A stretch of 64,000 nt of DNA from Apium graveolens. Taxonomy: Eukaryota > Streptophyta > Magnoliopsida > Apiales > Apiaceae. The notes beneath the pieces are model-generated. The model made no database searches. It was given only the letters and a program-made list of their open reading frames with translations, and was not told the origin of the DNA. The stretch is from contig NW_027420769.1 in assembly GCF_009905375.1 (NCBI RefSeq), forward strand, positions 1 to 64,000. The letters run 5' to 3'. Position numbers and translations under genes: made by a program. Shown here one piece after another: positions 48,166 through 60,956 of the stretch; position 1 is the first letter of the stretch, and the number at the start of each line of letters is the position of its first letter.

Positions 48166-48759
48166 TGTTAGATATTTTGAGATGTCATGTCTAATATATT
48201 TCATGTTTAGTTTTTCAGATCTTAACAAACAGGAAATATCAGTACTTACTGGAATCAGTATTTACTGGAAGTCAGAACTTAAGGATATCAGAACTTAGAT
48301 TATCAGAAGATAAATATCAGAAGATGAATATCAGAACTTAAGTACGGTAGGACTAACAGTTAAGGAAGGAAGCTGATTTACAGGAAAGAAGATCAAGACT
48401 AATACAAAAAGAAGATATGCATGGAAAGAGTTAGAGGACTGAAAGAATTGTATAAGATATCTGACTGATATATTTGGGAGACAGAATAATATTCCATATC
48501 AGTTAGAAGTTATCTTGTAACTGTGTACCATATAAACACAGACATAGGTTTACACTATATGTGTTATCATTATCGAGAAGATCATACATTGTAACCTAGC
48601 AGCTCTCGTGATATTTGTTCATCACTAAGAGAGAACAGTTCCATTGTAATAGAGTTTATTATATTGAATATATTTGTTTACTGTTACTTGTGTTCGAAAT
48701 CGATTTGATTGTATTCTACACTGTATTCAACCCCTTCTACAGTGTTGTGTGACCTAACA
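48166..48759 (+). repeat. Sirevirus 3' LTR
   Basis: A 594-bp LTR with TGTTAG...CTAACA ends. The interior has a cluster of ATCAGAA-containing short repeats (48230-48345), a TATA-like CATATAAACAC near 48529, and the LTR end butts onto gypsy RT sequence ([11 protein letters not shown] on the minus strand). Confidence 0.88.
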
Positions 48760-50762
48760 TACGGTCGCCCTTTTTCTTTACAAACAGTACTGGCGCTCCC
48801 CATGGCGACACACTGGGTCTTATCATTCCATTATCTGATAATTCTTGCAGTTAAGAAGTTAATTCCTTCATCTCAACCGGGGCTAGCCTATAAGGGGCCG
48901 TGGACACTGGTTTTGTCCCTAGTGCTAATTCTATGGCAAATTCTATTTCTCTGTCGAGTGGAAATCCTGGTAAGTTCTCTGGAAACACATCCTCGAATTC
49001 ATTCACTATGGGTATGTCCTGTATGTTAGGAACTTCCTTCTTAGTATCCATCACATAAGCCAAATAGGCCTCGTTACCTTTCTTAACAATCTTTTTGCCT
49101 GTAGTATGGTCAAAAATTTCTGGGTTTGTCGTTGACCTCTAAACACTACTTCTTTTCCATTTTGCACTCTTATCTTCACCCTCTTCCGCTCATAATTTAT
49201 TTGCGCTCCATTACTGGATAACCAATCCATTCCTAAGATTACATCAAATTCTCCTAACACAAATGGGATTAGGTCAACCTCAAAGACCTTCCCTTCTAAT
49301 TTCAACTCACATTTGGGGTGTACTTGATTCACATGAATTATTTCTTTGTTTGTTATTTCCACTTGTAATACCTCACGTAAGGGTATGGCGTTAAGTTTAA
49401 TTTTTTAGCAAAATCTTGAGATATAAATGACTTAGTTGCTCCAGAATCAAATAGGACATTTGCATGTTCGGAATTTAACAGAAGGGTACCTGCTATCACG
49501 TCCGTGTTTCGGACAGCATCCTGAACGGTCATGTTAAAGGTCCTAGTAGCTGGGGGTCGGTTGGATACAGCTCTGCTCATCCCTGAGGCTGGGGGCTTCA
49601 ATGTCAGGCAATCCTTCCTCATGTGTCCTACTTTCCCATATTGGAAATATGTCACGCTGGGTTGGTTGTAGTTGTTAGAAAGGTATCCGATTTGACCACA
49701 CTTATAGCATTTCAAAGGGGCTCTCGCCTGGCTGCACACTCTAAGGTGTCGCCTCTTACAGGTTTGATACTCCGGTATTGGGGCGCGGGGTTGGCTATGA
49801 AATGTTGCCCTAGATTGTCCGTCGCCCTGGCCAACACTCTCACTTGGGGCCTTTCTGAATCCGGGGTCGTGCACAGGTTGGGACACCACTCCCCTGACGA
49901 ACCTGCTTGGAAGGATCCTGTTCCCGGTTCCTCCTCCTTGGCTTCCTATCTTCCTCTTTCTATTTTCCTTTTCCTTCAAACTTTGTTCACTGCCAGCTTC
50001 AATAATCGAGGCTTTCTGCACTAAGGTGGCATAATCTGTCAGCTCTAGTACTGCCACTCGGTTCTGGATCCACTGTTTTAGACCAAGCTGAAACCTTCAC
50101 GCTTTCTTCTCTTCGGTATTCAGGAAACTCAGGCACGAATCTTGACAGCTCGGTGAACTTGGCCTCATACTATGCCACAATAATCTTATCCTGTTTCAAC
50201 TCTAGAAACTTAATCTCCATATGAGTTTCCATAAACCTAGGGAAATACTTGTCTAAGAACAGTCGGGTAAATCTATCCCATGGAATCACAACATCAGTCT
50301 CGAAGTTTCGTTTGGACTCCCACCAGTAATTAGCTTCTCCTTTCAGCATGTAAGAAGCAAAATGGTCATGTATCGTTCTTCCACACTTAGTATCTCGAAG
50401 GACTTTTCTATTTCCTTGAGCCAGGCCCGTGCTTCAACGAGGTCGGCAGAACCTAGAAACTCTGGAGGTTTGAGGGATTTGAATGCCCTGAAGGCAGTGG
50501 CTGCAGTCTGTTGGGCAGCATGCGGCTGTGGCGGAATGGGCTGTTGGTTCAGGTTTGCTCTTAAAAGTTCCATAAAATCATTCATGGGGTTCCCTCCCTG
50601 ATGGGTATCCTCAGCCTCTTCTTCTACATATTCTTCCTCATCATATTCAGTATAGTCTAGGTCTTCTTCACTTTCCTCATTTACTACAGGGTCAGGTTCA
50701 TTCTGTTGTTGGTTAACAGATTGATGCGGGCTATGCCCTGGTCCTCTTCTACGAAGTGACAT
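48760..50762 (-). pseudogene. Ty3/gypsy gag, protease and RT start
   Basis: On the minus strand gag starts at 50762 (MSLRRRGPGHSPHQ) with a very acidic segment. LKPPEFLGSADLVEARAWL and the capsid region follow, then two zinc-knuckle-like stretches (CYKCGQIGYLSNN, FQYGKVGHMRKDC) that have lost several Cys/His. The protease has VLFDSGATKSFIS (~49440) and LGMDWLSSNGAQI (~49220). The linker VFPENLPGFPLDREIEF (~48970) leads to [12 protein letters not shown] (~48790), where the Sirevirus LTR interrupts. Frames change several times, for example near 50343, 49353 and 49060. This is the 5' part of the element whose 3' part is at 40093-42278. Confidence 0.9.
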
Positions 50763-51252
50763 TGTTCTGATAATGAAAATGTATCAATATAGTTGCAATA
50801 ATTTTACCATTGGATTAATTTATTCATATGTAAGCATGTCATTTATTATCTAGCATGTTTTTATCAAGTGCAATAATATGAAAATTAATTTCTTAATAAC
50901 TGCTAGATATATACCATAGGGTCTCCCAATTATATTTTGGGGACAAAACGACTATCGAGTTCATACATGGGCATGATTATAATGCATCATTACTTATTCT
51001 GAATACTGAAAATACAACTACATAAGGCGTGCACCCTGAAGGGCTAGGAACGCTATCTACTACCAGCTATCCTATCAAAATTGGTGACAAGTCACCCAGC
51101 CTTCTTCAAGATCCATAAATAGTCACTAGTCCCTCAGTCACTGTCACTGCGCGTGAGGTCACACACCCTCATCATCACTCCTGCCAACATCAGCTCTGCG
51201 TCAACTACCGGGATGTATGCTCCAACCGCCGTCATCCTCATCTGAACCCGGG
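50763..51252 (-). other. Gypsy 5' leader remnant
   Basis: Non-coding sequence upstream of gag. The 5' LTR and primer site are not reached because unit C starts at 51253. No match to the LTR at 35727-40092 was seen. Confidence 0.55.
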
Positions 51253-51623
51253 TATTTACATCCTTCAGATTATTCTAGCATTTCTTCTGGAATGTCATTA
51301 GACATCCGGAGTCTATAGAGTTCTTCAACGAGTTGCATCAAAGGAATTATCATTTGTAGTTAATCCAAAGTGTTCAAAAAGAAAAAAAAAATAATACTCT
51401 TGGACGCAGCTAGTGACTATATTTATAGTGATCAATTAAAACCTAATTTATAGGGTATTCTAGTAATTTTTAGCACATATTTATTATTTTTACAACTTAA
51501 ATATACATATATGAGTTATATTTGAGGTAAAATTTAACTATAGGACATATAAATAGTTTTGAAATAAAATGGGATATATTTATAAAGTGACCCCTAAATT
51601 TGGGACATATTACACAAATTTCC

Positions 51624-51767
51624 TTTATTTTTATATTACATTCAAATATTTTAAATTATTACTTAAAATTTAACGATTATTATTTACAATATCAAATCGA
51701 TAAATCAATCAAATATAACTTATTTTACATCTAATAGTGTAATATAATTTTAATAAAAGATATTTAA
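51624..51767. repeat. Direct repeat 1 upstream of the pseudouridine synthase, copy C
   Basis: Equivalent of 20944-21088, paired with 51855-51994. Confidence 0.8.
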
Positions 51768-51854
51768 TGTGCAATTTCAGTCCATCGTTTCATCTTTTCT
51801 CCTTCCTTCTTCCAATTTAGCTGAACGCACTTCACTTCGGCATTATTGCAATTA

Positions 51855-51994
51855 TTTTTTATATTGCATTCAAATATTCTTAATTATTACTTAAAATTAA
51901 CAATTATTATTTACAATAACAAATTGATAAATCAATCAAATATAACTTATTTTACTTCTAATAGTTCAATATAATTTTAATAAAGAATATTTAA
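51855..51994. repeat. Direct repeat 2 upstream of the pseudouridine synthase, copy C
   Basis: Equivalent of 21177-21317, with single-base losses in T and A runs. Confidence 0.8.
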
Positions 51995-52899
51995 AATATT
52001 ATATATTTTATATAAAAATCAGATTTTTATTTAGACTTCTTAAAATGCTAAACTTTTATCCAGGTCTAAACTAAACTTTATCTGGGATTTTTCGAATTTC
52101 ACACTGAGAAAAAATAATTAAGGCCCTCGCCGGGCTGGACTTTTTTCTTGATGGGCTTTTTTTGTAGTTTTTTTCCGTATCGGCCGGAATTTTGGTCCTC
52201 TATTCCGGAACAACAGTGAAATGCGGACAATCGGAGAACCCTGGCCGGAATTAAACGACGGCCTCTTCTATTCCGATCGCGTCCGACCCTCTGATTCTGG
52301 TATTTTATATCTATGTAACTATTTCTATTTTCTCTTACACAAAATAAATTTGTGTAATCATTATTCTAACTCACTACATATATAAACAGGTCTCACACTT
52401 ATTCATTTTTACTCCACCAAGTACAAGAGTTCAGCTCCTTTGCAAGGATAATCCACTTTATCACTATACTTATCTTCTTTTTTAAAATTACAATTGAGTT
52501 TATTTTCTCGGGTGAACGAGAGTCGAAACCAGAACTAGTGACATTGTGACAACAATAGAGAAACCCTTACGAATTGACCCACAGAAAGTAGTGTTTATAA
52601 GCTTCAGATTTTGCAATTAAAGTTGTTGTTCCATATATTGATATTGTATGAGTTTTGGAATTGTTGTAGCTTTATAGTTAGTAGTATCTCGCGTAATTTA
52701 TAAGTTGTCTAGATGTTGCGAATTTTGTTTGAAATTTAAGCGTCTGGTTTGCTTTATTTATAATTAGTTCTGTTAACTGTTGCAAAGGTGCTCCTGCCTT
52801 CTGCTACGATAGAGTTCAATTCGTAACTCTTATCTCCCCTATGATTGAAACTTTATCAACTACAGAAATATGTTGAATAATACTAATGCATTAGGGTAT

Positions 52900-52904
52900 A
52901 TAGC
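52900..52904. other. Copia target-site duplication (left), copy C
   Basis: ATAGC before the LTR, matched by ATAGC at 57701-57705. It is the same target as copies A and B. Confidence 0.95.
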
Positions 52905-53223
52905 TGTTGGATTTATTTTAATATGAAACTTGTTTCTTTATTTATTTGTTTTCATTATTCAGTAACTTGCATGCTAGTTTGATTTAGTCGTAACTGTGCG
53001 GAGAGTTTCCAGGAGAAGCAGGATAGACTTAGAGATCATGTAGGAGTAGTTTGTTTTAGTAGTTCCTTGTTTGTAGCCATTTTTCTTTATCTGCATATTC
53101 TATATAGTGTACTTCATGAAATAAGAAATATGAACACAGCTTCACGCAAGTCTCTTTTGTTTTTTTTTCAGTTTACGTTCAAACAATTGTATCTGCATAG
53201 TTTCAGCTTATTTGTTTCCAATA
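52905..53223 (+). repeat. Copia 5' LTR, copy C
   Basis: 319 bp, TGTTGG...CCAATA; one extra T in a poly-T run relative to copy B. Confidence 0.97.
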
Positions 53224-53225
53224 TT

Positions 53226-53237
53226 TGGTATCAGAGC
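53226..53237 (+). other. Primer-binding site, copy C
   Basis: TGGTATCAGAGC, initiator tRNA-Met type. Confidence 0.92.
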
Positions 53238-53251
53238 TTAGGTCTCATTGT

Positions 53252-56200
53252 ATGCCCAAGTATATGCCAAAGATGACAACAGAGACAAATAAGCTCAAAG
53301 AGGGTGCGATGGTTTAAACTATCCAATGCTGGCAAGAAGTAACTACACAGCCTGGGCACTTAAGATGAAGGTGTTCATGAAAGCACAGGGGGTGTGGAAT
53401 GCAGTGGAGAAGAAAGAGAAAGGAGGTGTGGTTGATGACAGACAAGACAAGATCGCCCTGGCCACAATATATCAGGGAATTCCTGAAGATGTCTTGTTGT
53501 CTCTGGCTGATAAGGAAACAGCAAAGGAAGCCTGAGAGGCCATTCAGACTATGTGTCAAGGTGCGGAGCGTGTGAAAAAAGCCAAGGTTCAGACGTTAAG
53601 AGTGAATTTGAGTCGCTGTGCATGAAAGACGGTGAAATACTAGATGACTTATATTTGAAACTGAACGGAATGGTGACAAACATACGTGCACTAGGGGAAG
53701 AAATCAAGGAGAGTTATGTGGTTAAAAAGCTGCTCCGTGCGGTGCCATCAAAGTTTCTGCAAATTGTTTCCACCATAGAACAATTGCTGATCTGGAAACG
53801 ATGTCTGTAGAGGAGGCCATAGGATCGTAAAAAGCTCATGAGGAGCGAGTGAAAGGGCAAGCAGGTGAAAGTGATGGACAACTCCTACTCACAGAAGAAG
53901 AGTGGTCTAAGAGGGAAAATGCCGAAGGAAAACTGTTACTAACTAGAGAGGAATGGATTAAAAGAAATGGCAATAAAGGGGCAGCTGAGGGATCTTCAAA
54001 CCAGAGGTTTCGAGGAAAGGAAAGCACTCGTTGGGGGCGTGATAAGAGCAGAATACGGTGTTACAACTGTAGTGCATATGGGCACTATGCCGCTGAATGC
54101 AAAAAAACCACGACGAGAACGGGATCAAAAACAGGAAGTGAACATGGCCCAGATCAATGAAGATGAACCTGCACTATTACTGACAGAACACAGCGGGAAG
54201 AGGGACGATATGATGTTGTTGAACGAAGAAAAGGTGGTCCCAAAATTGGGTCAAGGTGATGATCGTGTGGAATCAAATCTGTGGTACTTGGATAATGGGG
54301 CGAGCAATCATATGACCAGGACTTCGTTCAAAATTCAGGGAGTTGGATGAAAATATAACTGGACAGGTGAAGTTTGGTGACGGATCAACGGTAGATATCA
54401 AAGGAAAAGGCTCTATTAGCTTCGTGTGCAAAAATGGAGAAAGACGTACATTGCATGAGGTATATTATATTCCTTTACTTCGTAGTAATATAATTAGTCT
54501 CGGGCAACTGTCTGAGGATGGAAATAGGGTTGTTCTGAGTGGAGAGTTTTTGTGGGTACATGATGTTCAAGGAAAACTCCTCATGAAAGTAAAGAGGTCA
54601 CCAAACAGGTTGTATAAAATGATCATTGAAACAGAGAAGGCAGTGTGCTTGAAGCTGAAAGCTGAGGAATTGTCGTGGTTGTGGCACTCTCGGCTGGGTC
54701 ATGTAAACTTTCCAGCCTTGTCTCTAATGCACTCAAACCAAATGGTATATGGTATGCCAAAATTTTCTCCGCCGAAGGGCGTGTGCACAGGGTGCTTAAT
54801 GTCAAAACAAGCAAGAAAGTCTTTCCCACCAAAGGCCAACTATCATGCAAAAATGGGATTGGAAATGGTGCATGGTGATTTATGCGGTCCTATATCCCCA
54901 ACCACGTCCAAAGGTAACAAATATTCTTACTTCTTGTTGATGATTTCAGTCGTTGGATGTGGGTTTATATGCTTAAGAGTAAAGATGAGGCATTGGCTAT
55001 ATTTAAGAAATTCAAGGCACATGTGGAAAATGGAACAACCAAAAGAATAAAAGTGTTCAGAACAGACCGTGGGGGAGAGTTTTGTTCTCAAGATTTTAAA
55101 AGTGTTCTGCGAGGAAAGTGGTATAACACGGCATTACACGGCTCCGTACTCCCCCCAACAGAATGGAGTAGTGGAGCGCAGGAACCGCACTGTTGTCGCC
55201 ATGGCACGAAGTCTGTTGAAACAAATGGGGTTACCATTAATTTTGTGGGGAGAGGCTATAAGGCACTCGGTTTATCTACTCAACAGATTATCTACTCGCT
55301 CAATGAATGAACGAACCCCATATATATGAGGCATGGAAGGGAACAAAACCAGGCATTGGGCATGTAAGGGTGTTGGTTGTTTAGCTCACATGAAAGTTTC
55401 TGGGAATCACTTAAAAAAATTGGATGACAGAAGTAAAGTGATTGTGCATTTAGGTAATGAACCTAGAACCAAAGCATATCGCTTATACGATCCCAAGAAT
55501 AACAACATACTGGTGAGCAGAGACGTAGTTTTTGAGGAGGAAAAACGTGGACATGGAATCAAGGCCAGCAAACTGAATTGATGGAACATCAACACACTTT
55601 CACTGTTGTTGATGGTTTTACACAGGATGAAATGGTTGAAGCAGATGCACATCAGACGGATGCAGACTCTGATGGTGATGCAACAACGCCCCAGTCACAA
55701 ATATTCACACATGGATCCAAAAATGAAGATGCAGAAAATAGCAGTGAGCCAAGGAGGTTCAAGTCCATGGTTGACATATACAATGAAACAGAAGAAATCG
55801 AATTGGATGATGAATTACTTCTCATGGGCATTGATGAGCCGAGAAATTATAGTCAGGCTGCTAAAGAACGTAACTGGAGGCAGGCAATGCAACAAGAGAT
55901 GGATTCGATCGAACAAAATAATACTTGGAAGCTGACAGAGCTACCGGTTGATCGAAAAGTGATAGGGCTCAAGTGGATTTACAAAATAAAGAGAGGTGAG
56001 GATGGGGAAATTATAAAGTATAAAGCACGACTCGTGGCCAAGGGGTATGTGCAGGAACAAGGGGTAGACTTCGATGAAATTTTTGCCCCAGTTACCAGAC
56101 TTGAAACCGTTCGCTTGTTGTTAGCACTAGCAGCAAAGTGTGGCTGGCAGGTACATCATTTAGATGTGAAGACTGCTTTTTTGAATGGTGAAATACGAAG

Positions 56201-57373
56201 TCTATGTAACACAGCCAGAAGGGTTTGTTAAAAGTGGGCAAGAGCATCTGGTATATAAATTGATAAAAGCCCTTTATGGTCTACGTCAGGCACCGCGTGC
56301 TTGGTACGCTAAACTGAACAAAAGTCTCGAATGTATGGGCTTCACAAGGTGTCCACACGAGCATGCAGTTATACAAAATGCAAAGGGGGAGAAGTTTTTG
56401 TCGTTGGTGTATACGTAGATGATCTTTTGATCACAGGGACGAGTGTTACTGCTATCAATGAGTTTAAACAGCAAATGAACAGCAAATTCGAAATGAACAA
56501 CCTGGGTAAACTGTCTTACTACTTGGGAATAGAGGTAAAACAAGGAGAAGGATATATTGAGTTGAAGCAGACAGGGTATGCCAAAAAGGTGTTGGAAAGA
56601 ACAGGACTGGGAGAGTGTAATCCTACAAAATTTCCAATGGACCCAAAGGAACGTATTACTAAGGATGAAGGAGGTATTCAGGTAGACTCAACGGAGTACA
56701 AGAGCATGGTTTGGGGGCTTCGTTATCTTGTTCACACACGTCCTGACATAGCGTATGCGGTGGGAATGGTAAGTTGATTCATGGAGAAACCGACGGTGCT
56801 GCACAAAAATGCTGTGAAACGTATACTAAGGTATGTGAAGGGGACCTTGGATTTTGGTCTGGTATATTCGAAAAACAGCGGCAACAATATGCTCGTGGGC
56901 TATTCAGATAGTGACTTAGCTGGGCAAACGGACGACAGGAAAGTACAGGGGGCGTGGCTTTTTATCTGAATAATAGCTTGATCACCTTGGTGTCACAAAA
57001 GCAAAGATGTGTTGCTTTGTCCTCATGTGAGGCTAAATTCATGGCAGCCACTGCTGCTACTTGTCAGGCCATCTGGCTGAGAAATTTGCTGAGTAAAATA
57101 ACAGGAGAAAATGTTGGTCCAGTCATTCTGTATATCGATAACAAGTCTGCTATTGATCTAGCTAAGAACCCGGTCTTCCATGGAAGAAGCAAGCATATAG
57201 ATATACGCTATCACTTCATCCGTGAATGCGTTGAGCGTAGGGATTGTTATCAGGCACGTGAGCTCAAATTTGCAGTGTGCAGACATTCTAACAAAGGCAC
57301 TCAGTACTGTTAAGTTTGAAAGAATGAGAAAGTTGTTGGGTGTCAAAGAGCTGGAGAAACAAGTTTCAAATTA
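53252..57373 (+). pseudogene. Copia gag-pol polyprotein, frameshifted (copy C)
   Basis: The domain order is as in copy B. It shares copy B's nonsense codons (Trp to TGA in gag, TAA before KAHEERV, Arg to TGA after AVGMVS) and adds its own single-base indels. The longest open blocks are 54343-55050 (protease to integrase: LDENITGQVKFGDGSTV to the integrase core), 55578-56231 (linker and RT start) and 56331-56777 (RT with YVDDLLITG). RNase H (YSDSDLAG, DNKSAIDLAKN) is split near 56940 by a lost A. No functional polyprotein is possible as written. Confidence 0.92.
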
Positions 57374-57383
57374 AGGGAGAGAT

Positions 57384-57700
57384 TGTTGGATTTATTTTAA
57401 TATAAAACTTGTTTTTTTATTTATTTGTTTTCATTATTCAGTAACTTGCATGCTAGTTTGATTTAGTCGTAATTGTGCGGAGAGTTTCCAGGAGAAGCAG
57501 GATAGACTTAGAGATCATGTAGGAGTAGTTTGTTTTAGTAGTTCCTTGTTTGTAGCCATTTTCTTTATCTGCATATTCTATATAGAGTACTTCATGAAAT
57601 AAGAAATATGAACACAGCTTCATGCAAGTCTCTTTTGTTTTTTTTCAGTTTACGTTCAAACAATTGTATCTGCATAGTTTCAGCTTATTTGTTTCCAATA
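57384..57700 (+). repeat. Copia 3' LTR, copy C
   Basis: 317 bp after polypurine tract AAGGGAGAGAT, followed by ATAGC at 57701-57705. Confidence 0.97.
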
Positions 57701-59212
57701 ATAGCTTTATGGACCTACACTTTGCCCACTCCTGAGTGCATGTTAATGTTAGTGTGCAAACTCTAATTTTTCTCTTTTTTAATGAATGACTGACAGATGG
57801 TTGCAGAGAATCGAGAATGGACAGGTTAGTTTTCAAATTGACATAAATGTCTTTTGATTGTCTGGGGTTGTAGAAACTAGTGTTTTTCAAAGTGCGAATT
57901 CCCTTGCAGATAACCGTTGATGGCACGATTGTTACAGACCCTATCAAAGTTCTAAGGTATTGTGGTATATTGGTTTGATTTAGTAGTTAGTACATCTTTG
58001 TACTGTTTTTTGATAAGCTTGATACTAGTGCTGCTTCAGAATTGCAATATCATCGAATTCCTTGGAGAGAACCTGATGCACCATACTTGCTTGGAGTTCT
58101 ATTTGAAGATGATCATTTGGTATATAACAAACTTCAGTCTCATCGTCCAGAGTATAATATATATAGTTGCATATTTTTTAAAGTTTAAAGTCTATGTATG
58201 CAGATTAATAGGAAGTTAAATAGGGTGCATTTAAGTCTTATCAGATATTTATCTGAATTTATTGTTTTATGGCCTTTCTTTGGTTCTCCTTCTGTTTCCC
58301 AGAAGAAGTTGTATTGTAATCTTCTATTTTACTTTAGGGTCCACAAGTATGACGAAAAGAAAAACCCTTTGCAAGCTATCTTACAAATGTGGCTCTAATG
58401 AGATGATTTGTGTGTAAACATAAGATATATAGATGTCAGGTTCACTTATTTGATGGTTTCTTGTTTAATGTTGAGGTGTATATATTGTATGCAGATTGCA
58501 CTAGACAAGCCATCCGGTCTCCAAGTTTTACCGGGAGGACTATTCCAGCACCGGACTGTTTTGACTCAATTACAGTGGCACGCAATCAAACAAAGTTCTA
58601 TATTTGCATGTCAACAGACAAACCCTGTCCCTGTTCATCGTCTTGGAAGAGGTACATCAGGTATGTTCTCAGTATCATATCTGTATCTGACCAAATTAAG
58701 CACAATTAAGATTATAGTTGAAATTTTGTATTTAATTAATAAAATAAATAGTATGAAATAATATTGATGATTTTCCGAAGTATATGGCCGGAGATAATAA
58801 TGGTTAAAAGGTACCATTGTGCTTTTAAGAAATGCATTCATGTATTTGGATTTTGGATACATTACTTTATAGTTGGAGGACGGCAAGAATTTCTTTTATT
58901 TCTTGCCTCATAACCTATGGAGGCTGTTAGACTATTGTGACTTATTTGTGGATAATATTCATACTAAATCTTTACTTGTGGTGAATTTAACTAATTTTTA
59001 ATCTTTTTATGTAAAATAAAAAATGGTAATCCTGCAATTGTCTTCCCCCTCCCCCTTTTTTTGTCTTAGGAATATTGCTTTGTGCAAAGACAAAGCTTGC
59101 AAAAGCTCGTATATCCGCATATTTTGCAGATGGAACCTCAACTCTTGGGAGTACTTGGTCAGAGACATGCTATACTATTTTCGTGCACTTAAAAATGCTT
59201 ATTTGTGATTGA

Positions 59213-60593
59213 TGTCCAAGTGCAATTATGTCTTACCTCTAGAAAATAGTCAAATGATAGTATTTTCTTATTTTCGATCAGTTGTTTGATTTAGAAAAAT
59301 ATATTACTGATTTATTTATTTATTGGCTCCATTTGTTTACAGGAAAATAACCTGAGTTTGGAAAATAAGTTTTTGGAATATTATTTTCTAAGATCCCACA
59401 AGATTTTCTGAAAAATAATTTAGATTCCTTTGTAAAGTTCTAAATCATTATTTTAATGAACTGTTCCAAGAATCTTGAAATTGTTTACCCTAATATGATA
59501 ACAGTTTCCGAATATCCTCCTTAGAAATACATTTTATTATATTTGAACTACACAGAAATCAGGATTCTGTTTGTCTTAGACCAAACAAATGGCTAATCAT
59601 AAATTTGTTTTAGCCAAATTAAACAGACTTTAGAAGATCATTAAAATATATTCTGAATCGATATTTTTTGCGAAACTGATGTAGCTCAGGTCCAAAATAT
59701 TTAGGTGCATGGCATGCTTAGCTAAAAAAAAATAACTGTATGAAGTTGTTTTTGTTGGTGGTGTTGACAACAAATCTTCCTATAGTTGTGAACCCTTTGG
59801 AGTTAAGTTCATCTGTTATTATATAAGTTTAAATACTGAATCTTTTCTTTCAGTATGTGGCAACCACGTAGTATAGATAATAGTATAGATGAGTATTTTA
59901 ACAATATACCTTTTAAGTTTTAACAGTTTATTATATAACCTTTAAAAGCAAATTTATTAATAATATAACAACTGTTGTTGGGGTTCGGAAAAAGTAGTGT
60001 TTAACCAAATTATAAATTATACTCCATTCTAATTATTATAGTAAGCCATAAATATAAACATTCATATCGCGAAGTTTTAAAACACTAGTGGGAGGACCAA
60101 GCTGGATTTTATTTGTATCTTGGGAACAAACATTTTTAATTATTTCGAGTAACCGGGAAGCTTGGAACATCCTCATATTTCTTCCTTCTTTCTTTTTTTC
60201 CCATAAAAGTAGGTGATTAAGATTAAACAGAAAAGTTTTACTAAAGATTAAACATAACTTATTGAATCTAATTAGAATTTATATTTCAAAATGTTATATA
60301 ATCTATTACATTTTTTATATACATTTTTAATTACTCCTGTAGTTTCATGTTAGTAATTTCATCATATGCGTTAAATATGATTCATTAAATAATTCATATA
60401 CTAGTTATTAAGAGTATCAAAATTATATATTATTAAGAGTATCAAAATTATATTTTTTAAAAATAAATATATTATCAAATTAATAAATTATTTGCAAGAT
60501 AAAATCTTGGACATATTATATATTAAACTTACAAAACAATTTATTTGTTAACAACTAATTTAGTTTATAAGTTGAAAATCGTATGAATCAAAA
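59213..60593. other. AT-rich non-coding stretch, copy C
   Basis: Equivalent of 6161-7542; no exon of the missing synthase C-terminus. Confidence 0.6.
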
Positions 60594-60594
60594 T

Positions 60595-60956
60595 TATTGG
60601 TTGAAATCATTTTATAAAATATGAGTAGCTAGTTATAAATGCATATCTTGTAATCTATATTGGTCAAAATCATTTCGTTCATATCGCTTCAACTTCATAT
60701 TTGAGTCGTTGAAAGTATTTATCATGCGGTTCATATTGGCGATCCACGTGATAAGTTTTAATTGGTCAAAAGTATTTTGTGCGGATTGCTCTTGCATCAT
60801 ATCTGAGTCATTCATTAAAATTGCTTATCATGTGGTCCATATATTCGTGGACAGCGATCCGCGTGATAATCTTTTATTGGTCAAAATTGTTTTGTGCGGA
60901 TCGCTTTTGCATCTTGCATATCAAGCGATCCATATTCGTGATACACGTTCAATTCT
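60595..60956. repeat. Tandem array with G-box-like cores, copy C
   Basis: Equivalent of 7544-7905, with the same unit spacing and CCACGTGATAA/CCGCGTGATAA cores. Confidence 0.6.

Larger units (their letters stand above)
42277..48759 (+). mobile_element. Sirevirus-like copia remnant inserted in the gypsy RT (5' part deleted)
   Basis: The remnant starts mid-RT (LLVQIYVDDIIFGSTN) and runs through RNase H, a ~4.9-kb 3' region, a polypurine tract and a 594-bp 3' LTR (TGTTAG...CTAACA). The pol sequence and the long sequence between pol and the 3' LTR are typical of Sireviruses. The 5' LTR, gag, protease, integrase and RT N-terminus are gone. Gypsy sequence resumes immediately after the LTR, so a whole element probably inserted in the gypsy RT and a single deletion then removed its left part together with ~150 codons of gypsy RT. 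Confidence 0.85.
20575..51252 (+). repeat. Segmental duplication unit B (complete, ~30.7 kb)
   Basis: This is the only unit seen end to end. Its left edge is defined by the start of homology with 51253 onward, and its right edge by the start of unit C. It matches unit A up to 42228 and unit C from 20575 to about 33330, where the window ends. It carries the upstream direct repeats, pseudouridine synthase exons 1-7 interrupted by copia, all shared downstream features, and a nearly complete gypsy internal region broken by a Sirevirus remnant. Direct orientation and near-identity to A and C indicate recent tandem duplication. Confidence 0.92.
52905..57700 (+). mobile_element. Ty1/copia LTR retrotransposon, copy C
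   Basis: Complete structure: 5' LTR, primer site, gag-pol, polypurine tract, 3' LTR and 5-bp ATAGC duplication. It is the same insertion as A and B. It differs from copy B mainly by isolated single-base insertions and deletions within the coding part (for example near 53310, 53598, 53785, 54107, 55374 and 56370). Confidence 0.97.
52221..59212 (+). pseudogene. RNA pseudouridine synthase (RPUSD5-like), exons 1-7 with copia in intron 2, copy C
   Basis: Exons are 52221-52299, 52390-52447, 57797-57824, 57910-57956, 58029-58119, 58495-58660 and 59070-59157, all matching unit B. Exon 1 gives MRTIGEPWPELNDGL, exon 2 HFYSTKYKSSAPLQG and exon 6 HRLGRGTSG. The intron 2 donor is again AT-type. The C-terminal half is absent, and the open frame after exon 7 ends at a TGA at 59210. 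The identical structure in B and C shows the truncation predates the duplication or lies in the shared ancestral segment. Confidence 0.8.
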
